Below, piece after piece: positions 13,101-28,100 of a stretch of 64,000 nt of DNA. The notes beneath the pieces were generated by a model. That model had not been told where the DNA came from and did not search any database. It saw only the letters and a list, made by a program, of their open reading frames with translations. The stretch lies in assembly GCA_029964075.1 (NCBI GenBank), contig CM057129.1:15181430-15245429 (forward strand). The letters are read 5' to 3'. The stretch comes from Patiria pectinifera (lineage: Eukaryota > Echinodermata > Asteroidea > Valvatida > Asterinidae). Every line of letters starts with the position of its first letter. The first letter of the stretch is position 1. A program made the position numbers and the translations under genes.

Positions 13101-16100
13101 GGTCCATACTTGTGTTAAGAACTGTTTACATTTTCAGGGTATAAGTGTCGTAAATTACTGAAAGGTTACATTTCTGCGTTGTATGTTCTGATTATAAATG
13201 GAGCAAAATAATGGAGCGCTATTACAATATGGGGACGTCACGGGTGGAGTTCAACCATTGTTCAATTTTGGCCATAACTATATGATATGATTTTTTTTCT
13301 CCTGGGCCGGGTCAATGGCCCCTTCGTTAACGGCGCAAGCACACATTTCATTATCGAAGTGATTACTCGGAAGGTGATTTCAAGGCCGGTAGTTGGCCGG
13401 TCGTCAAGGGGGGGGGGGGGGGCTGGTGGGGCCGGGCCCCCCTTGGCGAGCAATTGCCCCCCCCCCCCAACGGCAAAAGCCGTACATGTGTCTTTTTGTA
13501 TTTTTACGATAGTGGGCCCACCTAGTTGGTACTTTGCCCCCCCCCCCCTGACGCTCAGGGCTGGTGACGGGCCTGATGCTATAACATAGCCACTACTCAC
13601 TATGGACTTGTGTGTTTTCTGGGCATTTTTGCGTTGTTTTGTAGTGAATTCCTCCCTTTCTTGTATTAAATGGTCCAACGTATTCGACCGGTGTGTGGCA
13701 AATAAAAGACTTCGTTGCGTGCAGGTAGCTTTTATCATTGACCAATTTTTCCGAACGATTTTACTTCGAATACACGTTTAGTACCAATGGCTGGATCAGT
13801 TGACACGATCAATCACTGAATAAGCACAGTGACCTCGCCCGCCATAACACTTCGATTGGTCAGTGTTCGCTATTGTTAACCATTCGGACGGGTGCACAAC
13901 TTTGTTCCGTTCCTAACGATGGACACTACATGTACATTTGACCTCATTTTGTTTGTAATACAATATTTCAAACGGACAGGCTATATGCACAAACGATCAA
14001 CAGACTTGAAGATGGCGGCATCATCTGTTCGGGAGTTCAACTGGCGTGGTTTCTTCATCGTCCTGATGTCCTTCACTGCCACCCTGCTCTTTGGTATAGT
14101 GGCCAAGGGAATGGGGATCCTGCTGCTGACGCTGCGGGATCAGTTCACCACACATACCTGGATCATCGGAAGTATGGTATCACTCATGATCGTGGCGGCG
14201 GATCTTGCAAGTACGTTTTGTAGGGGCTGTATCGTAAGGCCGACGCATCATAGCTCCGACGCCTCGTAAGTCCGAAATTTGGGAATTATGAGGCGTCGGA
14301 TTTATGAGGCATCGGCCTTATATGAAATTGTATTCCGCCTCATAGATCCGACGCCTCATACGTCCGACGCCTCATAAATCCGACGTCGGACAAAGGAGGC
14401 GTCGGACCTATGAGGCGTCGGAGGGGCCGTTACAAAGAAAGGTTCTTTCGTCCGACAAGACAAGAACGAGTTTCAGTGGTTTTGAAATAATTGTAGGCCT
14501 ACTCGGACTCGGACAATTACAGCCATATGGCTGCGAATGGCAAAGCGTCGGTCGTTGTCAAGGAAAGCTAATCCGATTACGTACTAAGACTTCGTGAGCG
14601 CCCCAAAACGATGTGTAATCGCTAACTGTAACACTTCTGACATTTTACGCGATGTTTGTTTTTTTAATTAATAATGGCTGTCGGACAAACGAGGCTTAGG
14701 ACTTATGAGGCGGCGGACTTATGGACCGAAATAAAAGTAAATTTAATTGCCCAACCTACGAGGCGTCGGACCTATGAGGAGTCGGGTCTATGGGGCGTCG
14801 AACCTATGGGGCGTCGGACCAATGAGGCGTCGGACTTATAGGCCTTTATTTGCTTGGGGATGAGATTTTGTCGGAATTATGAGGCGTCGAACTTATGAGC
14901 AATCCCCAATAATCGACACCAACCTGATCCCCAGTCACCATTGTTTTTATGCAAAAGCTTTTCTTTGATTGCTATACCGTACAATAGTTTTCCGCGAATT
15001 CTCTTCTTAACATTACACAGCATTCTTATCAATTTATTTGTTTGTAATTTCAACTGGGTGGCCCATTCAGTGGCACCACTGGTCTCGCATGATTCCAAGC
15101 AATAATAACGTTCCATGATGGCAGGGGTCCATGTTAACTTATTCCATTATTATTTAACTCACTTCAAGTGTTTTTTTATTATTATTGATATAAACGGTCT
15201 GTATCATGATTTTATGTACGTTTAACTTTTTTTTAATATAATTGTAGTACATGTCATGTTTTAGTGTGTATTATTTAAAAAAATTAGACTTGCAAAATCT
15301 AGGCGCATTTCACTGTATACGCAGATGTATGTGTGACAATAAAACAGTAATAATAAAGCACTAATAATAACTTGGAAACTTGAAACAAACATCAACTCTG
15401 CATATAAAGATATTAGTTTTTGTTCCCAATGAATTTTGACCTTTGAGTGTTTTGTCTTAACGAACAATTGTTTATGTTTTTCTATTTTGGGTATCTGCAA
15501 AAAAAATGCTTTATTTTGGTTTTTGGTTTTTCTTTCAAGGTATCTTTACCGTCTTCCTTGAAAAAGCCATGGGTTGTCGCCGAGTGTTGATTTTGAGCAT
15601 CTTGGCCTTATGTCTTGGTATGGTGTTTACATCCCTGTCTACAAGCATTATACATATCTTCCTGGCAATGGTCCTGCTCACAGGTAAGCGAGTACCAAAA
15701 TATTTCAACAAAGTTTCAAATTCATTTTATTTTATTCTTTCTGGTAATGAAACCAGGGATTCCTCAAAAGCGCCCTATAGGCACTGTAGCTCGCAAGCCT
15801 GACGAAACCTGAAGAGAGAAGACAGTGAGAAGAAATTACTGATTTAGAGGTGGGAGGAAAAGCCCAGAGTAATATTCTGAGGAAAACCCACGGAATCAGG
15901 TGGGGACTGAAAACCCAATCCACATATTGGCCCGGATGGGATTCGAACCCGGGTCACAGCGGTGGAAGGCGAGGAAAGTAACCACTGCGCCAACCTGACT
16001 CCCTAGTCATTTTCGATACCCTTAGTGCCACTGGCGGACCTATACGGTGGCCCCAAAAGGACTTCATTAAAAAAAATTAACAAAAGGAGTAAAGATGACT

Positions 16101-19100
16101 GTTTTGAAATCGATGTTGTTGTCTGCTCACCCCTTTCACATCAATAGATTCGTGAAATATTAATAGAAACAATCGCGAAAGTAGCTAATGTATTTCCTTT
16201 TAAACAGTAAAATATTACTCTTAAACCCGCAGATTATTCGATCTTGAACGAATCATTTTTATCGTTGCCCTGTCCCGTGAACAATAAATGTCAGTGTATA
16301 AAGATGGCCATTATGAAAAGTCTTTCTTCCACGAGGTCTTAACTGAGAAACATTTTATGGGACCAGTTAAAAACAAATTGACAGTAAATTATCACTTATA
16401 CTTGTTTGTACAACAGGACCTGGACTTGGTATAGTCCTCGTTGTTCACAAACTTCTCGTGGCTCGCCACTTCACAAAACACTACACCCTGGCCTGCGGCA
16501 TAGGCCATACGGGCACCGCGGTGGCACTTCTTTCCTTTTCGCCACTGATGCAGCTTTTCCTGGATACATACGGATGGCGAGGGGCAACTCTACTTATGAG
16601 CGGAGTCTGCCTGCATGCCCTAGCTTGTGCAGCCGTTATCAGAGACGAAACACCCAAGTACCAGACTTTGCAAGCTCAAGACGGATCACTGACAGACGAC
16701 GGTAAGGGAGCCACCTGGGCCAAAGCCAAGACGATTTTGTTCGGTGTCTGGAAAGCTGCTGATCTGCACTTGTGTCTGGAGTTTAACTTCTTGATAGTGA
16801 ACGCGTGTGTCTTTGGGATGACTTGTGTTTTTACTGCCTGGGCGGTGTACTTCGTGCCTCACCTGCAGGCCAAGGGCTTCACGCCCCAGGTAGCTGCCTC
16901 GCTTTGCTCGGCAGCAGCCGTCGGGTATTTCTTCGGGACCTTCGTCTGGGCGCCTTTCATCGACCGGGGAATCCTGAGGTCTCCAACGGCCATCATCGTA
17001 AGCAGTCTGGCGCTGACGTCATCGTTCGTTTTCGATCCTCTGGTGCATGACACCTTAGGATACGTACTGATCACCTTTGTCTTTGGGATGTCTTCCTCGG
17101 CTATGTTCACGCTCAGCGATGTCGTGACGAAACAACTCTTCGAGGGGGATCGACTGACAAGTGCCTTCGCATTGGCCCGGTGTTTCAATTTCCTGGCGAG
17201 AATGCTAGCTGGTTTTTTACCAGGTAAGTGAAAGCAACGCCCACGACGCCTATTACATACATCATCGCGCGTGTCTCATCTTTATGTTACAAGGTGTAGT
17301 ATTGGCAAACGGCAGATGGCGCTATGTAGTCTACTCAAGAAAGACATGGTAGTGTCTTTAATAACAATGTCATTTTGAGCGAAGTTTGTGCACTGAGTCC
17401 AAAAGGAAATTTGTCCTATTGTAGGGTGGGTTAAGCCTAGTTTCCATATATCGACGTAAGAAACGCAAATGGAAACGCAAACAGGACCCAAACTGCAACG
17501 CAGACATATGGAAACATGTCATCTGTTAGTGTCGCCGACAACCCAGACAGACGCCGCTATCTCGCAGACGGTTCAACTTTGCCAACTGTTCCCCGTACTG
17601 TCTGTGCAGTCTGCGTAAGCTTAAAGACGATATAGAAACCACGGCTTTAGATGCGAGAGCATAGGTTCTAATGTAAAAAGAGGATAAAATAGTTAATCAT
17701 CCCATAGGAAAGCCCCTTTTAGCTCAAACCACAGTGGTAACAAAAGCAGAAAACAGTAGTACATGTACTACACTGCACTTTAAGTACTAGAGTATAACAA
17801 CTTAATCTTGGTTCATTCCTAGGTCTGATACACGACACAACTGGCAGTTTTGACTTGGCGTTTGTTGTTATTGGAATAATACCAACAGTGACCCTTCTTC
17901 CAATCATCATCGGAGTACTGCAGAAGAGACTCTAAGAGCAAGTTGGGCGTGAACTATAGTTAACCATAGTTGAACTAACTTCACTCGAACGAAGGATGGT
18001 TGGACTACTCTAGTCGACTATTTGGAATCGGAGCACGGGGCATGGTTCCATCACTCGTTACCAATAGCCTCTGGCATCAAAAAGCACAACGGGGAGCCAG
18101 GAGTTTTGAATATCGTTTGACTTATATATATAGGCCGAGTTCGGGCGGTCTGTTCTTGACACGGGTACGCACTCGAACGGCGGGAACACGACCCATACAC
18201 GAACACTGCACTCGGAACAGGATCACATACCACCTATCCGTCAGTGTCAAGAACTGACCGCTCGAACTCGAGCATAGAGGCGTTGATCGCGCTTTGCTGT
18301 TAATGTTAAGTTACGACATAAATCAATCATTAGTCGGCTAATAACTTGCTCTAGGGCAGAGGCGGCGAGTGCAGGCAATATAGTAGTCAGAAAAACCAAC
18401 CGTTGGCGGCGTAAATCCTGTTTTACCTGCTTGTTATATGGAAAAACGTCATTTTGTAGGCGTTGTTAGCCTATTTGAGATATGACGGGACACAATGGAA
18501 GGGCGCTATTGGGTTTGGCTAAAGAGTTTACCCAAATCAAACAGCGCCCTCCATGTGTCTGCCATAGGCCTTTGATATCAAATACGCTAATTTTAAGGGC
18601 CCATGCAATGTACATTTTCTAATGCTATCCCTGAAAATGTACCTTTGTGTCCCAGCCAGCCTTATTTTTAATTTTCAGTTTGCCACTTTCAAGGGTATTT
18701 TTACGCTGATGCAAATTTCCATATTCATGAGCAAAATGTGTGATGTACACCAACACTTGCAAGAATTGTGGATATTTTGCTGCTGTAACTCTTTTCTTTG
18801 ATGATTCGTTGAGTAAACTTTTCTCACAGATGTTTTCAATGAACAAATATTTGGGTACACAATTTGAACAGAAAACCCCGAAACTGAACATTGTCTTCCT
18901 GAAGTGACATCACAGCAACAGCGCCCTCAGTTGTCCAGAAAAACACGGAACATTTTAAATATTTAAAAAAGTATACTTTTCAATGAAATTAACCAAAAAG
19001 GAATGTAAAATAGTTTTCATACATTTTAAGAGGAATAGAAAGTTGTACAAAATGTGTTCCTATGAGAAAATTCATCGCGTGAACCCTTCAAGCAGTTACA

Positions 19101-22100
19101 CCATTCAGACCTTTTTGAGGGGCGGGTACACTTTGCCAAAAAGTATATAACGGGGTTCCTTCGAATAGTTACGATGCTAAGATCTAAATTTTGACGATAT
19201 TGTGACCGACTTGGCGGAAAGATTCTTCCAGCTCTAGAGACAATAGTTAGAAGGGAAGACACCTGAACAAAATTGTTTTCGGAAGGGGGCAACATTTGCA
19301 TAAATCCTAAAAGGCCGCCGCGCCGTGTGATATTAATTCAAATATATTGATATATTTTCAAAAAAATGTATATTTTGTGGATTCTATTTCTACATCCTTA
19401 CTTATATAACGTTTTCTAAAGCTTATACATGACTGGATTATATGAGGACATATGAAAGATCCAAAATGGCTACCATTATACCCCAAGTTCAGTGTATTAA
19501 CACCTTTGTCCATTGCTTGTAACTTTAGGTTCATGGTTTGATGTACACAGTGTAACGATGACTACTCATGCATGTTAATACGATTTGTGGTACATGTTGA
19601 CCTAGTGCATTTGTATTATTTATATAATTTCAGACGCAATTCGAAAACACATACATGTACTTACTTACTGGAACATTTTACCCTAATACGATTATGTGGA
19701 AAATCATGTGAACAACGATAGCATCGTGACATTTGGTCCAAAAAGCAGAGGAAATGGGGGAGGTGTCCGTAAATAGGGATAACAATTATGCGAAGGGTTT
19801 CGAAGGGTTGCCAAAGAAATCCAAAAATGTATCTGTAAGAACACTGTTGACATGCACATATTATAAACAACCATACAATCTCTTTTTGGGGGGATGTCTT
19901 TGATTTTTTTTCAAGTCCCTCACGTCAGGCAACCCTGACCCAAATTACGGACACCTCTTGTTTTCGACTTGATAAAAAACTCCTACTAAGGACTTTTTAG
20001 CACTTACCTGATACGTTGTCAGAGCGCTGAGAACAAACGTGCAAATACTTCTTCTCGAGAACTTGAAGCCTGCACAGCGACAATTAAAGTTACGAGAGAT
20101 CTATCAATATTATGTCCAAAGCATGAGGGCGCTAAGATATTCCAACAGAAAGTTTAAACACGGAACATAGACCTTTCTATATCGCCGACGCGTGGTTGGC
20201 ACATTTTGCCAACCACGGGTTGCCAAACTATGGAAGGTCCAACACTACAAAAATGAAGAACAGTTATTAATGATAAGAAAACTATTATTTGATTGTAGAA
20301 AATACAAAATTATCAACAAACGCTACAAAGTAATTTCTAAACATGCCTTTTCCTTATGTAATGAAGTGTTATGAGGACCTTCTAGGAAAAATATGTTGTC
20401 AACCACGGCTTCAATTTATGCGCTTGCGGCAGCCCATACAAAATGGCGCTCAAAGTTAACAAACAATAGAAAGGTTTATACAATGAACGGATGTTTGGTT
20501 CAAAGTCTAGTCACTTTGATGGATGTTCCACTGTGTTCTTTTGTACCGACAGGTGAACACTGTAGCAACGGTGAGATTAAAGAACGCAATGTAGCGGGCC
20601 GTTTTAATTGAATATAATCCTCCGAAATCCACTTGTGCGTCCAAATTATCCCGGCCTCAATTACATGTACAATCATTTTATTGCAATTCTCAGTTTGTGG
20701 TCCCAGGTGCGGATCCGGGGGGGGGGGGTTAAAAAAAAAACAGCTCTGGCAAACAAGATTTTTTCCAATAGAAATTCCCAAAAAAATGCGCCCCCCCCCC
20801 CCCTCTGACCCCCAAAGCAAAAATTATACTGGTATAATGTCCGCCTGTTCAAAATACCGACAGAGGCAGGTTAGGTAGGCGGTATTTGTACAGTATTTTG
20901 TAATCTAGTATTAATAATCGCCGAATTTGAACAGCGCCCCTATTGAAAATATAGTACCAGCCCAGCTCCTCCCCCAGTTTTTGATTTAACGGAGGCAAAG
21001 TGTCCGGAGAAAAAAACCTGTCTACATTTTCAGATTGTTTGGCTGATGACCCCCCCACCGCCGCGAACATTTCTGGATCCACCCCTGGGACCTTCATAAG
21101 TAATGTTCCAAACCATGTGCAAAGCAGTTATGGTGACTCTTCAAAGACTCCAAGTTCTTGTTTTGTAACTCGAAATTGCCAGAATTTGTCCTTTGAATAT
21201 GTTGTTGGATATTTGTAGAAATTATATACTTCAAATACGAAATGGAGTGTTGTGAAAATGACTGTACCTGGGGCATCGTCAATAAACTTTCGGCGCAGTC
21301 GCACAGTAAAGCTCACTTCACCCCTGTCAAAAAAATGGGGGGGGGAGTTATGAATCAAATCGGAAATCTCTCATCTTCCATAATCGGAGGGATTTTCGTT
21401 TAAGTAATATAGTTGAAAATATTTACTTTGGCCCAACCAATTCGGATCAACGCTTTTTATGAAAAACATATCTAACGGGATCTATAAGTGATATGTTTGC
21501 GGTTAGGCCTACACCATGGAATTAATCTCTTCTGTGAAGAAGTGTGGTTCTGAAAAGGAGATGAGAATAATAAGCCTCAGTACTGATGACGTCACACTTT
21601 GTTTACATGTAGAAAATCCCATAGAAATCGCACATGTAAACAAAGTGTAACGTCATCAGTACAGAGGCTTAGTGTTCTGTGTCCGCGCTTAAGAATCTAT
21701 TATACAAAATCAAAATAGGAAACTCGTTACTAAGAAATCCGACCAAATTGTCGTTCAATGCCGAGTTAAAACCATCCCCCCCCCCCTCGTAACAAGTTGT
21801 TTTGGCTCATCCCTCTGGCATGCAATCACCGATCTCTATATCCGGTATGCTGACTGGATAATGTAATTGGATCACAGGCTGACGTCACCAGGGGCACCAT
21901 CTTTAGGGGCATACGTATCGATTAATAATAATTATGCGTCGTATCTTTCTTTATCCCTGTGGTCATGCATATATGGGGTCAATGTAAGGTCGGCCATATT
22001 GAACGGGTCCAAAAGTGACCCGCGGTGACTTCAAGGCGGTGGACTAGTTACAACTTTTTCGACATTACATTGTATAGATCAGCATATAAAATCCCACGAC

Positions 22101-25100
22101 GAGCGACCTCACACATCCAAAGATAGTAGACCATTCTGGTATTTCCAAACAAACGGTAGAAGGCTTCAAATGTCTCATTTAGTTATGAGGACTTAAGAGA
22201 AAACGGAGTCTCATATTTTGATCCCATGGAAAACTATGCACATAATTATCCAAGAGTAAACCGTAATAAACTTACTCGGGTTTCACCGGAGTTAAGAGGT
22301 ATTTGACTCTTTGGTAGTAGTGAGTCTTAGCAAATGCGTCATCTCTCTCACCTCCAATCGTGACCATATTAATCGAAGATTCCTGTTGAGAATAATAAGT
22401 TTCCAAGACACTGATCTTCTTCCTTGCATTAAGAATAACTTTTGAAAACTGTAGATCGGGAAAAGGTTTTTGATTGGTTTTCTTTAACAGTTGAACATAG
22501 AAATTGAAGAGATTGACTGAATGAACATTGGGGCTGGATAGCTCAGTTGGTAGAGCACCGGTACGTGTTCCGGAGGTCGCAGTTTAAAACCCCCGTCTGT
22601 TCAACTTATTATAGCGTACGTAGTCGGTTTTCTTTTTATTTGGAGGATGTTTTCTTTCATTAGACTTACTTTTGCAGGGCAGAACATTTTACGAATGCTG
22701 ACAACCATCCCGTAGAAGAAGCGCAGAAACAGGATCAAGTAGCAGATGTACACAGGTCCCAGCACTGCCGTGATTGTCTGTGCTTCCATCTAGAATGCCA
22801 AACAAAAACAAAAAACCTAAATTTGATTTTGCTTAAAACTATCCCTTTAACACTATACTTGCACATATATACGCTAGTACTAGACCAATGTCTTTTGGTT
22901 TTCTTTGGTACACGTGAGAACTCAGAACTGCCATGGAGTTTAAACATTACTTGTGATTGTCTCTTTCGGGAGCACTTTTCTCGAGCCAGTCAGCTTTTAC
23001 CTCAATGTGCACACATTTGAAACCGCCTTTTTTGTAATTTGTCTGTTCCCAAACTACTGTTGTAAATTCAAACTTTTGGTACTGAAATGTTTCTAAGACG
23101 TACATACTGAGTATTATACATTGCATACAAAGGGTCAGACCTAACATGAAATTCGGGAGGGCACTGTAATTTTTTTTTTTACATGCAAGCACGAAAAGTC
23201 TGGCTTTAGGTGAGATACTATACCCAGTGAAGTTTGAAATGGTTCCTCATTATAACGAACGAAGTGTTTCAGGAAATGTATTGGTAATCATTTACTTCAG
23301 CTTTTTCTCCTACATAAGAGGCAAAAAAATGCAAGACAGTTCGACGGGTTTTTTTATTTCCGAAACTAAGTTTAGATATATCACAATATTCCCACTTACC
23401 CCGCCATCCCTCGGACAGGCGGCTAGTGTAGCAACGTAATAATACATCCTGCATAAAAAAGAGATAATTTTCAAGGTACAAAAATCGGTATATAATAATA
23501 TGGATTTATATAACGCCTTTCATAGCGAGTTAATATCGTAAAATTTGGCTAAGCACATAATGTAGTAGGACTTTACCGATCTAGTTAATAATGGACCTAT
23601 TGCATCCTCTTTAAAATTCATCATTAACGAAGATCGCAGACAACTTTAGACAAGATTCCGTGCTAAAAAAAACCTGACGACATCATGGAGCCCGCATGCA
23701 TCATCGGAAGAAAGAAAAAGAAAAACCTTGAGGGGAGAAAATTGCATTTTGCTGAGAATGTTTGCTTGCTGTCTGCGTGAGGTAATGACTACATTGGAGA
23801 CATCGAGGGAAGATGACTCATGGACAGGCGTCACCCCTCGAACGAAATGTTGATCAGATTTGATTTTCAGAACTAACTGAAAAATCTTCAATAATTTCTG
23901 AAAGCTTAGTAATTGTTTGATATATTAAGCTAGTAACACTTGTGAAATTGCAGTTCACACAATAGTAAAAAGAGGTATTTTGTATATTAGATGAAAATTA
24001 TGATTATCCATAGTTAGATGAAATTTATCTTTCACAATAGAATGCGACTCTTACAAACGGTCAAGGCTTTTGAAGGCAAGATTGAAGGTAACGTACGATC
24101 ATTTGCGTTTTACTTTATCGGTTTTTTTGGGGTGAGGCAAAAAAAATTGCTCAAAATCATAAGTAGGGTGCGTGCATAAAAAGTAACGTGGAACAGGTTT
24201 TATATCAGTGGGCTGCTAAACATTTGGAGAAAACAAAGAAAACCTAAATAGATGTACAAGTTGGGTCGTGTAACTGGATTCCGTTGTTATGCATGTAAAA
24301 CTACCTTCAATAATGCACGTCAGACTAAATACACAGACGACTGCGTGCTTGAAACCAATGAACAATGACCAGGTACAAAGTACACTTCAATAAATATTGA
24401 CATTGCACTAGATTTGGACGTCGATTTTGCATATGTACATTCATCTGAATGCCATTTTGCATTATTAACATGTTTCGTTATTGATAATTGCGGAATTGCT
24501 AACGTCCAAATGGTATTACTGCAAGTGCGAGGATGGTATAGCAGATAGTATCCAAATTAAGGAAATGTAAATGATTTTTCTTTTCAAGGTTAATAGGGGT
24601 TTACAATTAGTGCAACCAAATTTCACCCTTTTTGGGTTAAATTTAATTTTAAAATCCAATACTTTTAGTATGACATGAATAACTTTAAAGTCATAAGCTT
24701 TTCAAACATTATGCAGACTGCCCGAAGGTTTACATTACTTTACCATAATTATTTTCAGGAAAATGTTATGTTTCCTTTTACCAGATTGATGTGTTGATCA
24801 GTCCAAGCGTGTTCCCAAGCGCCTCGTGGTCAGTGCTCAGGCAGAGCAGCAGCGGGTAGTACGCTATGCTGATTTCCAACACGTTGACTATCGCGATGAA
24901 TATCAGGATGGTACCTGTATGTTACAGAGAAAAACATAGAATGCAAATACTCACAGTGTAGAAACAAAAAGCAATATCAGTTTGCTCTTCCATGCGATTT
25001 TTGTTTGTCATTGTTTTCCCATTATGAATCTCTAGTTTCGTGTCGTGTCGATTCGCTATATACAGGCCTGTACTTCGCGCTTTCGTTCATGATATAAAAT

Positions 25101-28100
25101 TCTACTTTCTAACCATAAATTAAAATTCAAAAGTTCAGCTTTTCGTGTGATATAAACAGGGTGACACCAAGAAAAACCGCAGCCCTGAAACATTTGCCTA
25201 TTTGTCAAAAACGTGATTGGTGTTTTTTATGTTTTGGATAGCAGATTGAAATTGAAAGCCTTTTCTTTCAAATACTGAAAAAAATCATAAAACAGCAGAT
25301 TGGGTTGCTGAGAAAATGACAATTATGTAAAAGAAGTGATTTTCCATCCTTTCCAAAGGTGCTTTAAAGAGTGAAACATGTTACTGTAAGCCAACTGTGC
25401 AATTGTCTTTCATTTGTGCCATTTATTTAATATTCTGATATATTATGAGGCTGAGAAGGTTTGAAATAGACCTAAAAATGATAAGATACCTGTTCAGGTT
25501 GAAAATACAATGTATAAGGTATTTCCATCAAATTTATTTGTACTCTTGTCATATTTTATGCCGTGTTGTTTGCAAGGAATATGACACAATGCGCCACATG
25601 TATTTCATGCACAAGTACAGTGTAAATCCCTGAACACATATGGTAATGCCATTAGAATGAGTTGCGTTACATTATAATTGGCATTTTTCTCAGCAACCCA
25701 ATGTGCCATTTTCATGATTTTTTATTTCAGCTTTAATCTGATATCCAAAACATAAAAATTCACAGATCACGTTTTTGATAAAAAAAAAAAGCAAGTGTCT
25801 CAGGGTTGCATTTTTTAGGGTCACTCTGTATATAGCAGACTTATGTGTAACTGCTAAGCATCACTAGGCATTTTCGTTGAATTAACTGCTTCATTTTTAT
25901 TAGTAAAAGCACACCTGATTTTGACCTTTTTCCCGCCGCGCATTTTGATGCATCATAAAAAAATTGACCAATACGACACGACCGTTGAATGACCCAGCAA
26001 GGTATCATGATAAATCACTCGAGCTGCATGACCGCCATTAGTTTGGTTGTATAATGTACATCGCTGGAGTACCAATCGTTCATCTCACGTCCAAAATATT
26101 TTAGACTGCACAACCGAACGCACTATATCAGGGCGTCTGATATTATCTCGACTGTCACTCTCTTATTCATGAGGAAGCCATTTTCGATCGTGTTCCCTGA
26201 ATCTATTTTACAAATTGTAAACTGTTGAATGGGATGGTGCCAGACTGTTTTATGATTGGAATGCATGCAAAGCCTCACTTTCATATTTGTTTAAATGTGG
26301 CTTAAAATATTAGGGTAGGTTTAATCACAATTTCTAAATAATTCATAAGAGCATATTGGTATATGTCTAGTTTACTTCATTGCTTTCATTTCTACTCGCT
26401 CGTTCCAAAAATGAAGAGTTTACCTAGTTTAGGTAAACTACCTCGCTTTCAATTTAAAATGGCCGACTCGTGAATTTCATCTGTACGTTTGCCTTGAAGC
26501 GTAACACCTGGGTTTTGTATATAATTTCAAATTCAATATCAATCTGTATTTTTTTTCCTTACAATAATTTAATTTAAGTGCACTTTTACAAATTGTTTTC
26601 ATGTATTCATGTATTTTGTGCAAACAATTTTTGTGCAAACAATTTTTCTTTAATGAATATAAAATTGGAGATGGCAGATCCATCAACAATTACAACAATC
26701 CCCCTGTAAAACAGTGTGCCTTTATCTGCTTTGTGGAGATCGTTAAATCTAGATGTTCACATCTGGATTTGGAACACGGAACTGGGTTATTAAGGTAATA
26801 CGTTACATATCGCGTTTCACCCACAATGGTTAATGTTGCATTATCAGAAACCGATACAGACAGTCTTGTTTGATGAGTCACATAGTCAATAAATTAATAA
26901 TGATAACACTTCCAATGAGCAAAGGTCACGATATGAGTAAACCTTTCAATGGAAAACAGAAAAACATGTACATGTACACACGTAGACATCGATAACAACA
27001 TAAGTGCGGACAATAGTAAGTTGCTTACATTTCGCAATGTACGGCCGCGTAGTGCCTATATTACATATGTTCTTGTATGGAACGCCAGACCTAAACTTGT
27101 AAGCTAGAAAGGAAATTAACTCTCTGTGAAACGGTATACCAAAAAGGGGAAAACTGGCTACTGATTTTTTTTAATCCAGTATGACGACGCCATTTTCTTG
27201 GTACCAACAGTAGAAATATCTCGTAGCCCCATTTGCAAACATACATTCAGTACAATGTCCGTTAGGTCAAAATCAATCAAGTAAATACTTTCAAACGTTA
27301 ACAGCTCCCAGCCTACACGAGGCAGGATTGACTGGCTGTGACTGTTTATGTATCTTGATACAACTATGCTTTGACTGTAGGTGATTGATAAGCCAGCTGT
27401 GCCTACTTCTTGCCTGTTTTTGTCTGTTGACTGAATTTGACCAGTCACAGTGCCTCCTTGAATATGATGTGATTGTTGGTGACTAGCCTGTGTAAAAGGC
27501 ATGGTAGGAGAAGAGGGTTGATTTCTTTGACTGTCTGTGACTGTTCAAATAGCAGGATCGAGGGTTGAAGCAATCTGGCAATTTTACTTCACTGGACAAA
27601 TTTAAGCAACATACAAACTTTCAGTAAAAGATTCACGTCTGTGCCCCCAAAATGGCGTCTCAGTGCTCCATTTAATGTGATATACATGTACAGCCTATTG
27701 GAATCCAACGGGAAAAGGGGAAAAGGCATACCTTGGAGCATTTCCGGCACGCTCGATATGTCAGGATTGTAGAACCACTCCCCGGTGAACAGCATGATAA
27801 CACAGGTGGACATGGCCGCAAAGGCACAGGCAAAGGCCCAACGGTCATCGTAGGAATCGATCAAATTCGCCGGACTGAAAGCAAAATAATTTCAGCAGTC
27901 ACAATTGGCGTCGATGATGTTCTAGACAGCACATTTTCATACAGTAGTCCGAATTGGCAATAGTAGAATGTGAATACATACTGAATAGCCAAGACCCCAG
28001 CTGCACCATTTGGCCAATATGACTCGGATGTTGGTAACACATTAGGTGAATGAACCAATTTTCGGTGAGAAAATTTCATCCGGCAATTCTTAATTTCCAA

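Noticed and set aside
13262..13738. A 158-codon minus-strand frame (and a 100-codon plus-strand frame over it) with Gly/Pro-rich stretches
   Set aside because: The composition comes from G and C homopolymers of an interspersed repeat that recurs at 40588-40772; there is no splice context or domain.
15930..16006. A minus-strand tRNA gene with perfect B box
   Set aside because: No acceptor stem, a poorly formed anticodon arm and an attached 190 bp non-tRNA body mark it as a SINE.
22530..22606. A functional tRNA gene
   Set aside because: The A box is good, but the acceptor stem does not close and the B box lacks the TTCGA core, so it was kept only as a tRNA-like repeat.
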